From Sphingomonas aliaeris (GTDB lineage Bacteria; Pseudomonadota; Alphaproteobacteria; Sphingomonadales; Sphingomonadaceae): DNA of 64,000 bases. Of this stretch, positions 1 through 8,285 are shown piece after piece. The stretch lies in assembly GCF_016743815.1 (NCBI RefSeq), contig NZ_CP061035.1, forward strand, positions 3,102,501 through 3,166,500. The letters are read 5' to 3'. A program made the position numbers and the translations under genes. The notes below the pieces were generated by a model. The model was not told the DNA's origin. It was given only the letters and a program-made list of their open reading frames with translations, and did no database searches. Numbering within the stretch: the first letter of the stretch is position 1; each line of letters opens with the position of its first letter.

Positions 1-492
1 GCCGATCGCCTCGCCGAGCGACTGTCCGGGCACGCGATCGACCGTGTGCAGGCCAGCCCGCTCGATCGCACGATGCAGACCGCCCGGCCGATCGCGCAGG
101 CCTGCGGTTGCGCGGTCGAACCGGTCGAGGCGCTGAACGAAGTCGATTTCGGCGACTGGTCCGGCCACACCTTCGCCGAGCTGTCCCGCGATCCGCTCTG
201 GTCGCGCTGGAACCACGTCCGCAGCCAGGTGACGCCGCCGGGCGGCGAGCCCATGGCCGACGCGCAGTCGCGGATCGTGTCGCACATGCAGGAGACGGCG
301 CAAGCGAACGACGGCGCGACGATCGCGATGGTCACGCATTGCGACATGATCCGCGCGGCCGTCGCACGGGTTCTCGGCCTGTCGCTCGACAATCTCCTGC
401 GGTTCGACGTCGATCCTGGGTCGATAACGCACGTCGTCATCGACGAGTCCGGCGCGAGACTGGCCGGATTGAACGAACGGCCCGCGCTATGA
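1..492 (+). CDS. Histidine phosphatase family protein, 5' end missing
   Basis: The reading frame is open from the first base, so the N-terminus with the catalytic RHG motif lies outside the window. What remains (about 163 residues) fits the second half of a phosphoglycerate-mutase-like histidine phosphatase: a SPLDRTMQTA segment after the first strand, EVDFGDWSG carrying the acid Glu region, and VTHCDMIRAAV with the second catalytic His. The family removes phosphate from sugars, cobalamin intermediates or small metabolites; the substrate cannot be told here. The stop overlaps the next start as ATGA, so it is the upstream member of a coupled operon with the methyltransferase and oxidoreductases that follow. 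Confidence 0.85.
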   Translation, partial: ADRLAERLSGHAIDRVQASPLDRTMQTARPIAQACGCAVEPVEALNEVDFGDWSGHTFAELSRDPLWSRWNHVRSQVTPPGGEPMADAQSRIVSHMQETAQANDGATIAMVTHCDMIRAAVARVLGLSLDNLLRFDVDPGSITHVVIDESGARLAGLNERPAL

Positions 493-1268
493 CGCCACTC
501 GAAAAGTCGGTCGCCGATCTGGCACCCTGGTTCCACAATATCGATCTCGGGCACGGTGTGCTGACTGCTCCGGACCACTTCCTCGGCGACTATCCCCGGC
601 AGAAGTTCGCCCGTTTCTCGCACGCGCTTCCGACCGATCTGACGGGCAAGTCGGTGCTCGATATCGGTTGCAACGCCGGGTTCTACGCGATCGAGATGAA
701 GCGCCGCGGTGCCGCACGCGTGGTCGGCATCGACACCGACGATCGCTATCTCGCCCAGGCGCGCCTCGCCAGCCGGACGCTCGGCTTCCCCGACATCGAA
801 TATCGCAACCTCTCCACCTACGACGTCGCTGCGCTCGGCGAGAAGTTCGACGTCACGATTTTCATGGGCGTCCTGTACCATCTCCGGCATCCCCTGCTCG
901 CGCTGGACCTGATCCGGGAACATGTCGCCGGCGACCTGCTCCTGTTCCAGACCATGCAGCGCGGATCGGACGTGGTCGCCGACGTACCCGCCGATCACCC
1001 ATTCCATATCGACGGGACGTACACGGTCTCGCCCATTTTCGACGATCCCGGCTATCCGCGACTGCACTTCATCGAACGTGAATATGCGCACGACTGGACC
1101 AACTGGTGGGCGCCGAACCGTGCCGGCAGCGAAGCGATGCTGCGCGCGGCCGGTTTCGAAATCGAGGCGCACCCGGAAGCCGAAGTCTATCTCTGCCGTG
1201 TCGCGCCGGTGCCCTACGGGCAGTTCGGCCCATCGGCAGTCTATCCGGCAAAGGAGCCGCCCCGATGA
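489..1268 (+). CDS. Class I SAM-dependent methyltransferase, CmoB-like/TIGR04290-like
   Basis: A 259-residue protein starting at an ATG that overlaps the upstream stop. The SAM-binding motif I is clear (VLDIGCNAGFYAIEMKRRGA), followed by VVGIDTDD as the acidic loop and a MGVLYHLRHPLLALDLI segment that resembles the CmoB/DUF1698 group. From memory it resembles the TIGR04290 methyltransferase family, which occurs in a conserved multi-gene cassette; I could not check this. A cytoplasmic enzyme is expected because no signal peptide is present. The substrate is unknown; the neighbours (glycosidase-like, dehydrogenases, phosphoribosyltransferase-like) suggest a sugar-containing small molecule or glycoconjugate rather than tRNA. 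Confidence 0.8.
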   Translation: MTPLEKSVADLAPWFHNIDLGHGVLTAPDHFLGDYPRQKFARFSHALPTDLTGKSVLDIGCNAGFYAIEMKRRGAARVVGIDTDDRYLAQARLASRTLGFPDIEYRNLSTYDVAALGEKFDVTIFMGVLYHLRHPLLALDLIREHVAGDLLLFQTMQRGSDVVADVPADHPFHIDGTYTVSPIFDDPGYPRLHFIEREYAHDWTNWWAPNRAGSEAMLRAAGFEIEAHPEAEVYLCRVAPVPYGQFGPSAVYPAKEPPR

Positions 1269-2182
1269 TCGAAGCCGCCATGCTGTGGAACGAGCCCAAC
1301 AACAAATCGCACTGGGATCCGGAGGTCGACCCCGAATGGACGACCTATGCCGATTGCGTGATCCGCGCCGGAAACGCCATCCGGTCGATCAATCCGCATC
1401 TCACGCGCGTTCTGGGCGGAATGTCGCCGATCGATCCGCAATGGGTTCTGCGCATGGCGGGGCATGGCGCACTCGACGCCGTGGATGTCGTCGCGGTCCA
1501 CGGCTTCCCGCTCGACTGGAACCTGTGGCCGATCCACGCATGGCCGGACAAGATCGCGGAGATCGAGGCCGTGACCGACAAGCCCGTCTGGGTGACGGAG
1601 GTGGGTGTCGGATCGTTTGGCGCGGAGGAGGTTCAGGTCTTCGGGATCAGGCGCACCGCCGAACTGCTGATCGGGCGGGTGCCGCGCATCTTCTGGTACT
1701 CGCTGTACGATCTGCCGATGCACTGGGGCGCGGAAACCCGCCACCGCGAGGCAGAAGGGTCGAGCTACTATCGCCATTTCTACATGGGCCTGATCCGCGA
1801 GGACGGGACGCCGAAGCCCGCGCTCGAAGACTATGCGAAGGTCGCGGGCGAGATGGGGCTGATGCAGTGGTTCCATTTCGAGGATCCGCGGCTGGACGAT
1901 GCGGTCGCGTGGATGAAGCGGCTGGGCACGCGAACGTTGCGCACGGGCCTTTCCTGGGCGGACAGTTTCCGGCCCGGCGCGATCGACTGGTTCGACCGGC
2001 AGATGGAAGCGCTGGCCGACTTCGACGTGACGCTGACCTTCTGCTTCACGCCGCAGCATCTGGGGGTCGCCCCCCACCATACCAGCGCGCCGCGCGACCC
2101 GCAGGCCTTTGCCGATTTCTGCGCCTGGATGGTCGAACGCTACGCCCCCGCCACACCGATCCGCCGGGTCGTCACCGCATGA
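1265..2182 (+). CDS. Glycosidase-like TIM-barrel protein, possibly circularly permuted
   Basis: 305 residues, ATGA-coupled on both sides. Near the N-terminus WNEPNN (Glu10) looks like the acid/base motif that ends strand 4 of clan GH-A barrels. VHGFP near residue 79 fits a later strand, VWVTEVG (Glu112) fits the nucleophile strand 7, and RIFWYSLYD fits strand 8. The C-terminal third then reads like strands 1 and 2 of such barrels (TLRTGLSWADSF near 224, FDVTLTFCFTP near 253) plus a final helix. That order suggests a circular permutation of a GH39/GH5-like fold. No signal peptide is visible, so it probably acts in the cytoplasm on an intermediate of the operon's pathway. The permutation is my inference. 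Confidence 0.65.
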   Translation: MIEAAMLWNEPNNKSHWDPEVDPEWTTYADCVIRAGNAIRSINPHLTRVLGGMSPIDPQWVLRMAGHGALDAVDVVAVHGFPLDWNLWPIHAWPDKIAEIEAVTDKPVWVTEVGVGSFGAEEVQVFGIRRTAELLIGRVPRIFWYSLYDLPMHWGAETRHREAEGSSYYRHFYMGLIREDGTPKPALEDYAKVAGEMGLMQWFHFEDPRLDDAVAWMKRLGTRTLRTGLSWADSFRPGAIDWFDRQMEALADFDVTLTFCFTPQHLGVAPHHTSAPRDPQAFADFCAWMVERYAPATPIRRVVTA

Positions 2183-3144
2183 AGACGATGCGCGCCGCGA
2201 CCCTCGTCGCGCCCGGCACGATGCGGATCGACACCATTCCGGTGCCGGAACCGGCCGCCGGACAGGTTCGCATCCGGCTTGAGGGATGCGGCGTCTGCGC
2301 GTCGAACCTCGAACCATGGGCCGGTCAGGACTGGATGACCTATCCCGGCGATCCCGGCGGGCTCGGCCATGAAGGCTGGGGCGTCGTGGACGCGGTCGGG
2401 TCCGCCGTGACCGGCGTCTCGGTCGGCGACCGCGTGGCGGCCTTGTCGTTCCGCAGCTTCGCCGAATACGATCTCGCCGACGCCGACGCTGTGGTGACAC
2501 TGCCCGTCCAACTTTACGACAAGCCGTTCCCGGGCGAGCCGCTGGGCTGCGCGATGAACATCTTTCGTCGTAGCGACATACAGGCGAGCCAGACGATCGC
2601 GATCGTCGGCATCGGCTTCCTCGGCGCGATCCTGACGCGGCTTGCCAGCGATGCCGGGGCACGGGTGATCGCGATCTCTCGTCGAGCCTCCTCGCTAGAT
2701 CTCGCGCGGTCGTCGGGCGCGGCGGAGACGATCGCGATGGACGATCACTGGCGGATTATCGAACAGGTCAAATCCCTGACCGGCGGCGCGATGTGCGACC
2801 GCGTCATCGAAGCGGTCGGCAAGCAATGGCCGCTCGATCTGGCGAGTGAATTGGTGCGCGAAGGCGGCAAGCTGATCGTCGCCGGCTATCATCAGGATGG
2901 TCCGCGACAGGTCAACATGCAGATGTGGAACTGGAAAGGCATCGACGTCATCAACGCGCACGAGCGCGATCCGGCGGTCTGCTTGCGCGGATTGCGCGAA
3001 GCGATCGGCGCGGTGGCGGGCGGGCGGCTGGATACTGATCCGCTCTTCACCCACGCATACCCACTCGAACGGATCGCCGAGGCACTGGACGCCACGCGCG
3101 ATAAACCGGGCGGGTTCGTCAAGGCATTGGTCACGTTCCGTTGA
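2179..3144 (+). CDS. Zinc-binding alcohol dehydrogenase (MDR family)
   Basis: 321 residues, starting at an ATG overlapping the upstream stop. The N-terminal GroES-like domain has GCGVCASNLEPW with the catalytic-zinc Cys, and GLGHEGWG with the His-Glu pair. The Rossmann part has IVGIGFLGAILTRLASDAGA as the nucleotide-binding glycine motif. There is no obvious four-Cys structural zinc loop, and the protein is shorter than classical ADHs. The family oxidises or reduces alcohol/carbonyl groups with NAD(P). In this operon it probably acts on a hydroxyl of the same intermediate as the neighbouring Gfo/Idh/MocA enzyme. The exact substrate is unknown. Confidence 0.85.
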   Translation: MKTMRAATLVAPGTMRIDTIPVPEPAAGQVRIRLEGCGVCASNLEPWAGQDWMTYPGDPGGLGHEGWGVVDAVGSAVTGVSVGDRVAALSFRSFAEYDLADADAVVTLPVQLYDKPFPGEPLGCAMNIFRRSDIQASQTIAIVGIGFLGAILTRLASDAGARVIAISRRASSLDLARSSGAAETIAMDDHWRIIEQVKSLTGGAMCDRVIEAVGKQWPLDLASELVREGGKLIVAGYHQDGPRQVNMQMWNWKGIDVINAHERDPAVCLRGLREAIGAVAGGRLDTDPLFTHAYPLERIAEALDATRDKPGGFVKALVTFR

Positions 3145-4130
3145 GGAAATCGAGACTCGGTTTTCTGGGTGTCGGGTGGATCGGGCGACACCGGATGGAG
3201 GCGATGCTGGCGACCGGATCGGTCGAGGCGGCGGTGTTGAGCGACCCGTCCCCAGACATGCTCGCAGCCGCGCGGGCGCTCGCGCCGGATGCGGCCGTCG
3301 TCGGTTCGCTCGACGCGATGTTGGCGCAGGATCTGGACGGTATCGTCATTGCCACGCCAAGCGGATTGCATGCCGAACAGTCCATCCGCGCGCTCGAAAA
3401 TGGCGTCGCGGTGTTCTGCCAGAAGCCGCTCGGGCGGAACGCGGCCGAGGCTGCGCGCGTGGTCGCCGCCGCCCGTACCGCCGATCGGCTTCTGTCGGTC
3501 GATTTTTCATACCGCTTCACGATCGGAATGATCCGCATCGCCGAACTGGTTCGCACCGGTGCGCTGGGCGATGTCTATGCGGTCGATCTGACCTTCCACA
3601 ATGCATACGGGCCGGACAAACCGTGGTTCTACGACCGCTCACAATCGGGCGGCGGGTGCGTGATGGATCTGGGCGTCCATCTTGTCGATCTGGCCTTGTG
3701 GGTCCTGGATTTCCCGGGTGCGACGGCGGACATCAGCGCCGCCCTTTTCGCGCAGGGCATGCCGCTGGTCACGCTCGACCGGACCGAGGATTATGCCGTC
3801 GCCAGCGTCACCCTCGAAACTGGCACGATCGTGCGGCTGGCGTGTTCGTGGCGGCTGAACGCCGGGGTCGATGCCCGGATCGAAGCTGCCTTCTACGGGA
3901 CGAAAGGCGGCGCCGCGATGCGCAATGTGGGGGGATCGTTCTACGATTTCCGAACCGAACGCTTCACCGGCACCACGAGCGAAGTCCTGGCCGACGCACC
4001 CGACGATTGGGGCGGACGCGCGGCGGCGACCTGGGCACGCCGGCTGCATGCCGACCCGTGCTTCGACCCCGCCGCCGATCAATTGGTCATGGTGGCGACG
4101 ATCCTCGATCGCATCTACGCAAGCGGATGA
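3141..4130 (+). CDS. Gfo/Idh/MocA family oxidoreductase
   Basis: 329 residues from a TTG start that overlaps the previous stop (TTGA), giving MRKSRLGFLGVGWIG. The N-terminal Rossmann glycine motif GFLGVGWIGRHR binds NAD(P). VIATPSGLHAEQSI and VFCQKPLGRNAAEA correspond to the conserved TPxxxH and EKP-like (here QKP) segments of the family. The C-terminal alpha/beta domain includes GGCVMDLGVHLVDLALW, the family's catalytic-His helix. These enzymes oxidise or epimerise sugar or inositol hydroxyls. Pairing with a Zn dehydrogenase in a coupled operon suggests successive redox steps on one carbohydrate-like substrate. Confidence 0.88.
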   Translation: MRKSRLGFLGVGWIGRHRMEAMLATGSVEAAVLSDPSPDMLAAARALAPDAAVVGSLDAMLAQDLDGIVIATPSGLHAEQSIRALENGVAVFCQKPLGRNAAEAARVVAAARTADRLLSVDFSYRFTIGMIRIAELVRTGALGDVYAVDLTFHNAYGPDKPWFYDRSQSGGGCVMDLGVHLVDLALWVLDFPGATADISAALFAQGMPLVTLDRTEDYAVASVTLETGTIVRLACSWRLNAGVDARIEAAFYGTKGGAAMRNVGGSFYDFRTERFTGTTSEVLADAPDDWGGRAAATWARRLHADPCFDPAADQLVMVATILDRIYASG

Positions 4131-4134
4131 TCCG

Positions 4135-4359
4135 GTGCTGGTGTATGGCGACCAGCAGCACACTGCGCCGACATCCAGGATACTGGGTCGGGTTCGGTCG
4201 GAAGCGGCCGGACTGGCGGTCGCCCCGCCGGGCATTCGCTGGCACCAAGGCTGCGTCGCCATGTTCGTCACCGTCGCCGGATTGATGCAAGGCGTTGCAG
4301 ATGCCGAATTCACGATCGGCGGTTGGGACGATCTGTCGCCGCGCAATCGCGTCTCATGA
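4135..4359 (+). CDS. Small hypothetical protein (about 74 aa) inside the operon
   Basis: A short frame fills the gap between the oxidoreductase stop and the next gene, whose ATG overlaps its stop (ATGA). The probable start is the GTG at 4135 (GTG at 4141 is an alternative), just after AGCGGA. The product begins VLVYGDQQHTAPTS and contains a hydrophobic stretch FVTVAGLMQGVADAEF, then a charged tail WDDLSPRNR. I do not recognise the family. The codon use and the precise fit between coupled neighbours argue that it is a real gene, possibly a small partner of the downstream phosphoribosyltransferase-like protein. Confidence 0.55.
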   Translation: MLVYGDQQHTAPTSRILGRVRSEAAGLAVAPPGIRWHQGCVAMFVTVAGLMQGVADAEFTIGGWDDLSPRNRVS

Positions 4360-5822
4360 CCATGTTGCGGGCGATCGCCGATACGATCGACCGATCCTGG
4401 TCCAGCGGTTTCGCCACGCAAATTACGCCGGATCTCCCGGAGATCGATGCCTTGCTGCGCGACGTACCACCGGCCGTTACCATCCGTCGGTGCGAGGGAT
4501 ATGCGTTCTACGCACTCTATCCCGAACTGTATCTGGGGGCCGCCCGCGGCATTCCCGCCGGTGCGTGCGTGATCGGCCTGCGCAGCATAGGCACCGGACT
4601 GGCGGCGGCGGTTGCGTCCGCCAGCAACGCGGACTTTTGGTGTACGTTGAGACCGATCGGCCCGGCTTATGCGCGCCATGTCGCGGTGGGACCGGCGCTC
4701 GAGTCCGAACTCGTCGCGCGCCGCCACGGCACCTTCGTACTGGTGGATGAAGGGCCGGGGCGGTCGGGCAGTTCATTCGGCGGCGCGGCGGATTATCTCG
4801 AAGACCATGGTGTCGCGCGGGAACGAATACTCTTCCTGCCCAGTCATGCGGGCGACCTCGGCCCCGATGCGATCCAGTCGCACCGTCGGCGGTGGCAACG
4901 CGCGACGCGGCCGACATGCGCGATCGACGACATCTTCCTCGGCGCGGCCCCGACGGGGCTGGCGAATTGGTTCGGGGATGCGACCGGCGCGCCGATCGCT
5001 CCATTGCGTGACGTCTCCGGCGGCGAGTGGCGGACGGTCTCCCCCTGCCCCGACGCCCCGGTCGATCCCGGACGGGAACGGCGCAAATTCCTGCTGACCA
5101 CCGCGTCCGGAACGTTCCTGCTGAAGTTCGCCGGACTGGACGCCATCGGGCGCGACGGCTTCGCGGTCGCCAGGCTTCTGTACGAAGCCGGTTTCACTCC
5201 TGAACCGGTTGCGATCCGGCACGGATTTCTCGCCGAACGCTGGATGGCGACCGACACCGCCCCCGACGTCGCGGCGATCTGGCCACGGGTCGCGCCCTAT
5301 CTCGCGTTCAGAGCGGCCAGCTTTCCTGTCGTGGCGGGCGGCGCTTCGTTGCCGGACCTCGTCGCGATGGCCCGGTACAATATCCGGCAGGCGTTCGGAT
5401 CGCTTGCGGATGAGCTATTCGTCGACTGGCCGGACGCGCGTGTCGCAGCCCTTGTGCCCCTCGTCCGCCCGGTATGGATCGACGGGCGGATGCAGCGCTG
5501 GGAGTGGATCCGTACCGCGTCCGGTGTGCTGAAGACCGACGCGATCGATCACGCGCACGGCCACGATCTGGTGGGGTGTCAGGATATCGCATGGGATGTC
5601 GCTGGCGCGATCGTGGAGCTGGACGCGACGCAGGATCAGGGCGCGGATCTCATTCGATCCGTTATGCCGGGGCGCGCCGGGGCTGCCGACCTGACGGCAT
5701 TGATGATCGTGTGTTACCTCGGTTTCCAGATCGGCTGGTGGCATTTCGCCACCGACGCCGGAAGCGCGGAACGACGGCGCGCTTTCTATCGCGCGAGGAT
5801 CGCCGCGCTAACGGCGATCTGA
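4356..5822 (+). CDS. Phosphoribosyltransferase-like and kinase-like fusion protein
   Basis: 488 residues, ATG overlapping the small ORF's stop. The first about 190 residues look like a phosphoribosyltransferase fold: VIGLRSIGTGLAAAVA near 72, and the loop FVLVDEGPGRSGSSF at 127-141 in the position of the PRPP-binding loop. The C-terminal half (about 245-488) resembles an aminoglycoside-phosphotransferase/kinase-like fold: FLLKFAG where the nucleotide-binding Lys would lie, GFLAERWM as hinge, and DHAHGHDLVGCQDIAWDV as catalytic loop plus metal-binding Asp. A joined PRTase and small-molecule kinase is unusual. It could build or attach a phosphoribosyl group in the operon's pathway. The assignments are by motif only. 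Confidence 0.6.
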   Translation: MTMLRAIADTIDRSWSSGFATQITPDLPEIDALLRDVPPAVTIRRCEGYAFYALYPELYLGAARGIPAGACVIGLRSIGTGLAAAVASASNADFWCTLRPIGPAYARHVAVGPALESELVARRHGTFVLVDEGPGRSGSSFGGAADYLEDHGVARERILFLPSHAGDLGPDAIQSHRRRWQRATRPTCAIDDIFLGAAPTGLANWFGDATGAPIAPLRDVSGGEWRTVSPCPDAPVDPGRERRKFLLTTASGTFLLKFAGLDAIGRDGFAVARLLYEAGFTPEPVAIRHGFLAERWMATDTAPDVAAIWPRVAPYLAFRAASFPVVAGGASLPDLVAMARYNIRQAFGSLADELFVDWPDARVAALVPLVRPVWIDGRMQRWEWIRTASGVLKTDAIDHAHGHDLVGCQDIAWDVAGAIVELDATQDQGADLIRSVMPGRAGAADLTALMIVCYLGFQIGWWHFATDAGSAERRRAFYRARIAALTAI

Positions 5823-5830
5823 CGCCCCGG

Positions 5831-6583
5831 CTATTTCTGCGTGATGAGCCGATCGACGTCCGGCCTGATCGCATCGGCCCAGATCTTGTAGCCTGCGGCG
5901 TTCGGATGCAGGTAATCCGGCATCACCTCGCCCGGCAGCGTGCCGTCCGGCTGAAGAAACCTTGCCCCGATATCCTGGTAGAAGACGGTTTTGCCATCGG
6001 CCAGACGCGCGATGAACGCGTTGGTGGCATTCACCGCCAGCCGCAGGGAATCATCGCTGCGATTGGCGCGGGGGAAGATTCCCAGCAAAAGGATCCTGCT
6101 TTTCGGCAGTTTGGCGCGGATCGCATCGACGAGGGCGGCGACGCCGTCCGCGGTTTCCTGCGGGCTCATCCGGTTGGCGTTGGCGAGATTGTTCGTGCCG
6201 ATCAACAGCACGACAAGCTTCGGCGCGAGACCGTCGAGTTCGCCATGCTCGATCCGCCACAGGACATGCTGCGTCTCGTCCCCCGCAATGCCGATGTTGT
6301 AGGGGCGGTATTTGCCGAAATAGCCTTTGAAGATATCGCGTTGCGGGTCGTTCCGCCACCAATCGGTGATCGAGTCCCCGACAAACACCAGGTCGGTTCC
6401 GCCCGACCGGATCAGGCGATCCCGTTCACTCAGAAATTCACGATGTCTTTCACCATCCTTCTCCACCGGGACCCGCCCCCGAAGCTGCGTTTCCGATTGA
6501 AAAGCCTGGGAAAAGGAAGCTGGCCCGATCGCGCTGGCGATCACCGCCAGGGAAGCGAGTATGGCGTGCAGTCGTGTTCGCAT
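5831..6583 (-). CDS. SGNH/GDSL-type esterase, secreted
   Basis: 250 residues with a signal peptide (MRTRLHAILASLAVIASAIG, cleavage after SQA). Start chosen at the ATG with GAGGGA just upstream; longer in-frame starts would bury the signal peptide. SGNH blocks are clear: FVGDSITDW with the nucleophile Ser, the block II Gly in IGIAGDET, LIGTNNLAN with the oxyanion Asn, and MPDYLHPNAAGY with the catalytic Asp and His. These enzymes deacylate polysaccharides or glycosides. As the last gene of the arabinose/galactose operon it may remove acetyl or feruloyl groups from arabinan or arabinogalactan side chains. The specificity is inferred. Confidence 0.85.
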   Translation of the reverse strand: MRTRLHAILASLAVIASAIGPASFSQAFQSETQLRGRVPVEKDGERHREFLSERDRLIRSGGTDLVFVGDSITDWWRNDPQRDIFKGYFGKYRPYNIGIAGDETQHVLWRIEHGELDGLAPKLVVLLIGTNNLANANRMSPQETADGVAALVDAIRAKLPKSRILLLGIFPRANRSDDSLRLAVNATNAFIARLADGKTVFYQDIGARFLQPDGTLPGEVMPDYLHPNAAGYKIWADAIRPDVDRLITQK

Positions 6584-6594
6584 CGCATCCCTCT

Positions 6595-7638
6595 CTACCG
6601 GGCCGTACCAGTCCCCGAGATCGCCAAATCCGACGCGATCGGGCGATCGAATAGCGGCAACCCGCGTGATGACCAGCGCACCTGCTGTATCCGGGGTGAG
6701 CGTTTCGCCGTGCACTTCATGCCTGCTGCCGGATTGGCGTGATATACGATCCAGGTCGTGCCGTCACGGGCGGTGAAGAAGCCGTTATGCCCGGGCGCAT
6801 AGACGTTCCGATCGGGCGCCTTGGCGATGACGGGTCTCGGGCTTTTGGACCATATGGCGGGATCGAGCGGATCGCTTCCGGGCCGGGCGTGGAGCAGGCC
6901 GATGGCATAATCGTCCGACCAGCACGCACTGGCCGAATAGCTGAGGAACAGATCGCCCTTCGGCCCGACGAGAAATTCCGGCCCTTCGAGTATCTGCCGC
7001 CCGCCGCGGCGTTCCCAATCGAGATCGGGTCGGGCGATGATCGATTCCGGCCCCTTCAACGTCCAGGGATCGGACATCTCCGCGATGGCCAGCACGCTGT
7101 CGGGTCCGACATAGGGCGAATAGACGAAATAGCGTTTGCCGGCATGCGCGAAGGTGGTTCCGTCGATGCCGTTATGAGCTGTGTTCAAGCGTCCGCGATC
7201 GACCCAGACGCCTTCGGTGGGATCGGCCCTGCGGTTTTCCAGTACGAAGATTCCGCGATGCGCGTCATCGTCGTGCCCGCTTGCCGCCGCCGTATAGTAG
7301 ATGTACCAGCTACCACCGATCCTGTGCAGTTCCGGCGCCCAGATGGATATGGAATTCGGCCCCGCGGCTGGCGGGGTCCAGACCGTCTTCTCGTCGGCAT
7401 CCGCCAGACGAGCCAGGTCCTTCGTCTTGCGGATCGCCAGCCGATTGCCGAGCGTGTTCATGTAGAAATAGGTGTCGCCCTGCCTCACGATCCACGGATC
7501 GGGCCCCGAGGGCAACAAGGGGTTCCTTATCCTTCGTTCCGGTGCGCGGGCGTCGGCGCCTGTGCCCCAGCCGACCTGACCGATCACGCCCGAAAAGATC
7601 AGCGCTAGCGCGACCTTGATGGCTGCGCCGGCCGTCAC
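6595..7638 (-). CDS. Glycoside hydrolase family 43-like enzyme
   Basis: 347 residues from a GTG start that overlaps the aldolase stop (GTGA). A hydrophobic N-terminus (AAIKVALALIFSGVIG) acts as a signal or anchor. The five-bladed propeller signatures of GH43 follow: SGPDPWIVRQGDTYFY with the general-base Asp, IWAPELHRIGGSWYIYY, DGTTFAHAGKRYFVYS, ILEGPEFLV with the catalytic Glu, and APGHNGFFTARDGTTW near the end. The family includes alpha-L-arabinofuranosidases and beta-xylosidases. Its operon (arabinose oxidation plus galactonate enzymes) favours arabinose release from side chains. Confidence 0.85.
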   Translation of the reverse strand: MTAGAAIKVALALIFSGVIGQVGWGTGADARAPERRIRNPLLPSGPDPWIVRQGDTYFYMNTLGNRLAIRKTKDLARLADADEKTVWTPPAAGPNSISIWAPELHRIGGSWYIYYTAAASGHDDDAHRGIFVLENRRADPTEGVWVDRGRLNTAHNGIDGTTFAHAGKRYFVYSPYVGPDSVLAIAEMSDPWTLKGPESIIARPDLDWERRGGRQILEGPEFLVGPKGDLFLSYSASACWSDDYAIGLLHARPGSDPLDPAIWSKSPRPVIAKAPDRNVYAPGHNGFFTARDGTTWIVYHANPAAGMKCTAKRSPRIQQVRWSSRGLPLFDRPIASDLAISGTGTAR

Positions 7639-8285
7639 CCCCGGCCCGTCAACCCGAGCGCCTCGACCGCGGCGGCGAAGGCGCGCGCGTTGCTCGCGAC
7701 ATGTTCGGCCGTGTCGCCGGCCCGGTACAGCGCGGATCCCAGGCCGAACCCGACCGCGCCGGCGGCAACCCAGGGCTGCATCGTGTCCGGCGCGACACCC
7801 CCGACCACCAGCTTCGGCACCGCCGACGGAAGCACCGCCGACAAGGCCTTGACGACCGCCGGGCTCATTGCTTCGGCCGGGAAGAATTTGAGCGCGTGGG
7901 CACCGGCCTGCAACGCGGCGAACGCCTCGGTGGCGGTGAAGCATCCAGGCAGCGAGGCCAGTCCGGCAGCGACCGACGCGGCGATGACGTCGGTGTTACA
8001 GTTGGGGGAAACGATCATGCGCCCGCCGGCCGCGGCGACAGCGGCCACGTTATCCGTGGTCAGGACGGTACCGGCGCCGACGACCGCCACGCCGTTCAGA
8101 CGCTTGGCCAGCCGTTCGATCGACATCAGCGGATCGGGCGAATTCAGCGGAACCTCGATCAACGTGAAGCCGGCTTCGACCAGAACGTCACCGACCGCCT
8201 CGACCTCGTCGGGTTTGATCCCGCGAAGGATGGCGACGAGCGGGAACCGCGCGAAGGCGCGCCCAAAATCCTGTGGAATCGTCAT
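7635..8285 (-). CDS. dgoA: 2-dehydro-3-deoxy-6-phosphogalactonate aldolase
   Basis: 216 residues, ATGA-coupled to the kinase upstream. A KDPG/KDPGal-type class I aldolase: VAILRGIKPDE at the start, IEVPLNSPDP with the catalytic Glu44, VGAGTVLT for phosphate/pyruvate binding, and ALKFFPAE with Schiff-base Lys133. VVGGVAPDTM and the GLGSALYR end form the phosphate site. The LNSP rather than LRTP wording after the Glu is typical of the galactonate rather than gluconate enzyme. It cleaves 2-keto-3-deoxy-6-phosphogalactonate to pyruvate and glyceraldehyde-3-phosphate. With the neighbouring kinase it is the end of the De Ley-Doudoroff route for D-galactose. Confidence 0.92.
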   Translation of the reverse strand: MTIPQDFGRAFARFPLVAILRGIKPDEVEAVGDVLVEAGFTLIEVPLNSPDPLMSIERLAKRLNGVAVVGAGTVLTTDNVAAVAAAGGRMIVSPNCNTDVIAASVAAGLASLPGCFTATEAFAALQAGAHALKFFPAEAMSPAVVKALSAVLPSAVPKLVVGGVAPDTMQPWVAAGAVGFGLGSALYRAGDTAEHVASNARAFAAAVEALGLTGRG

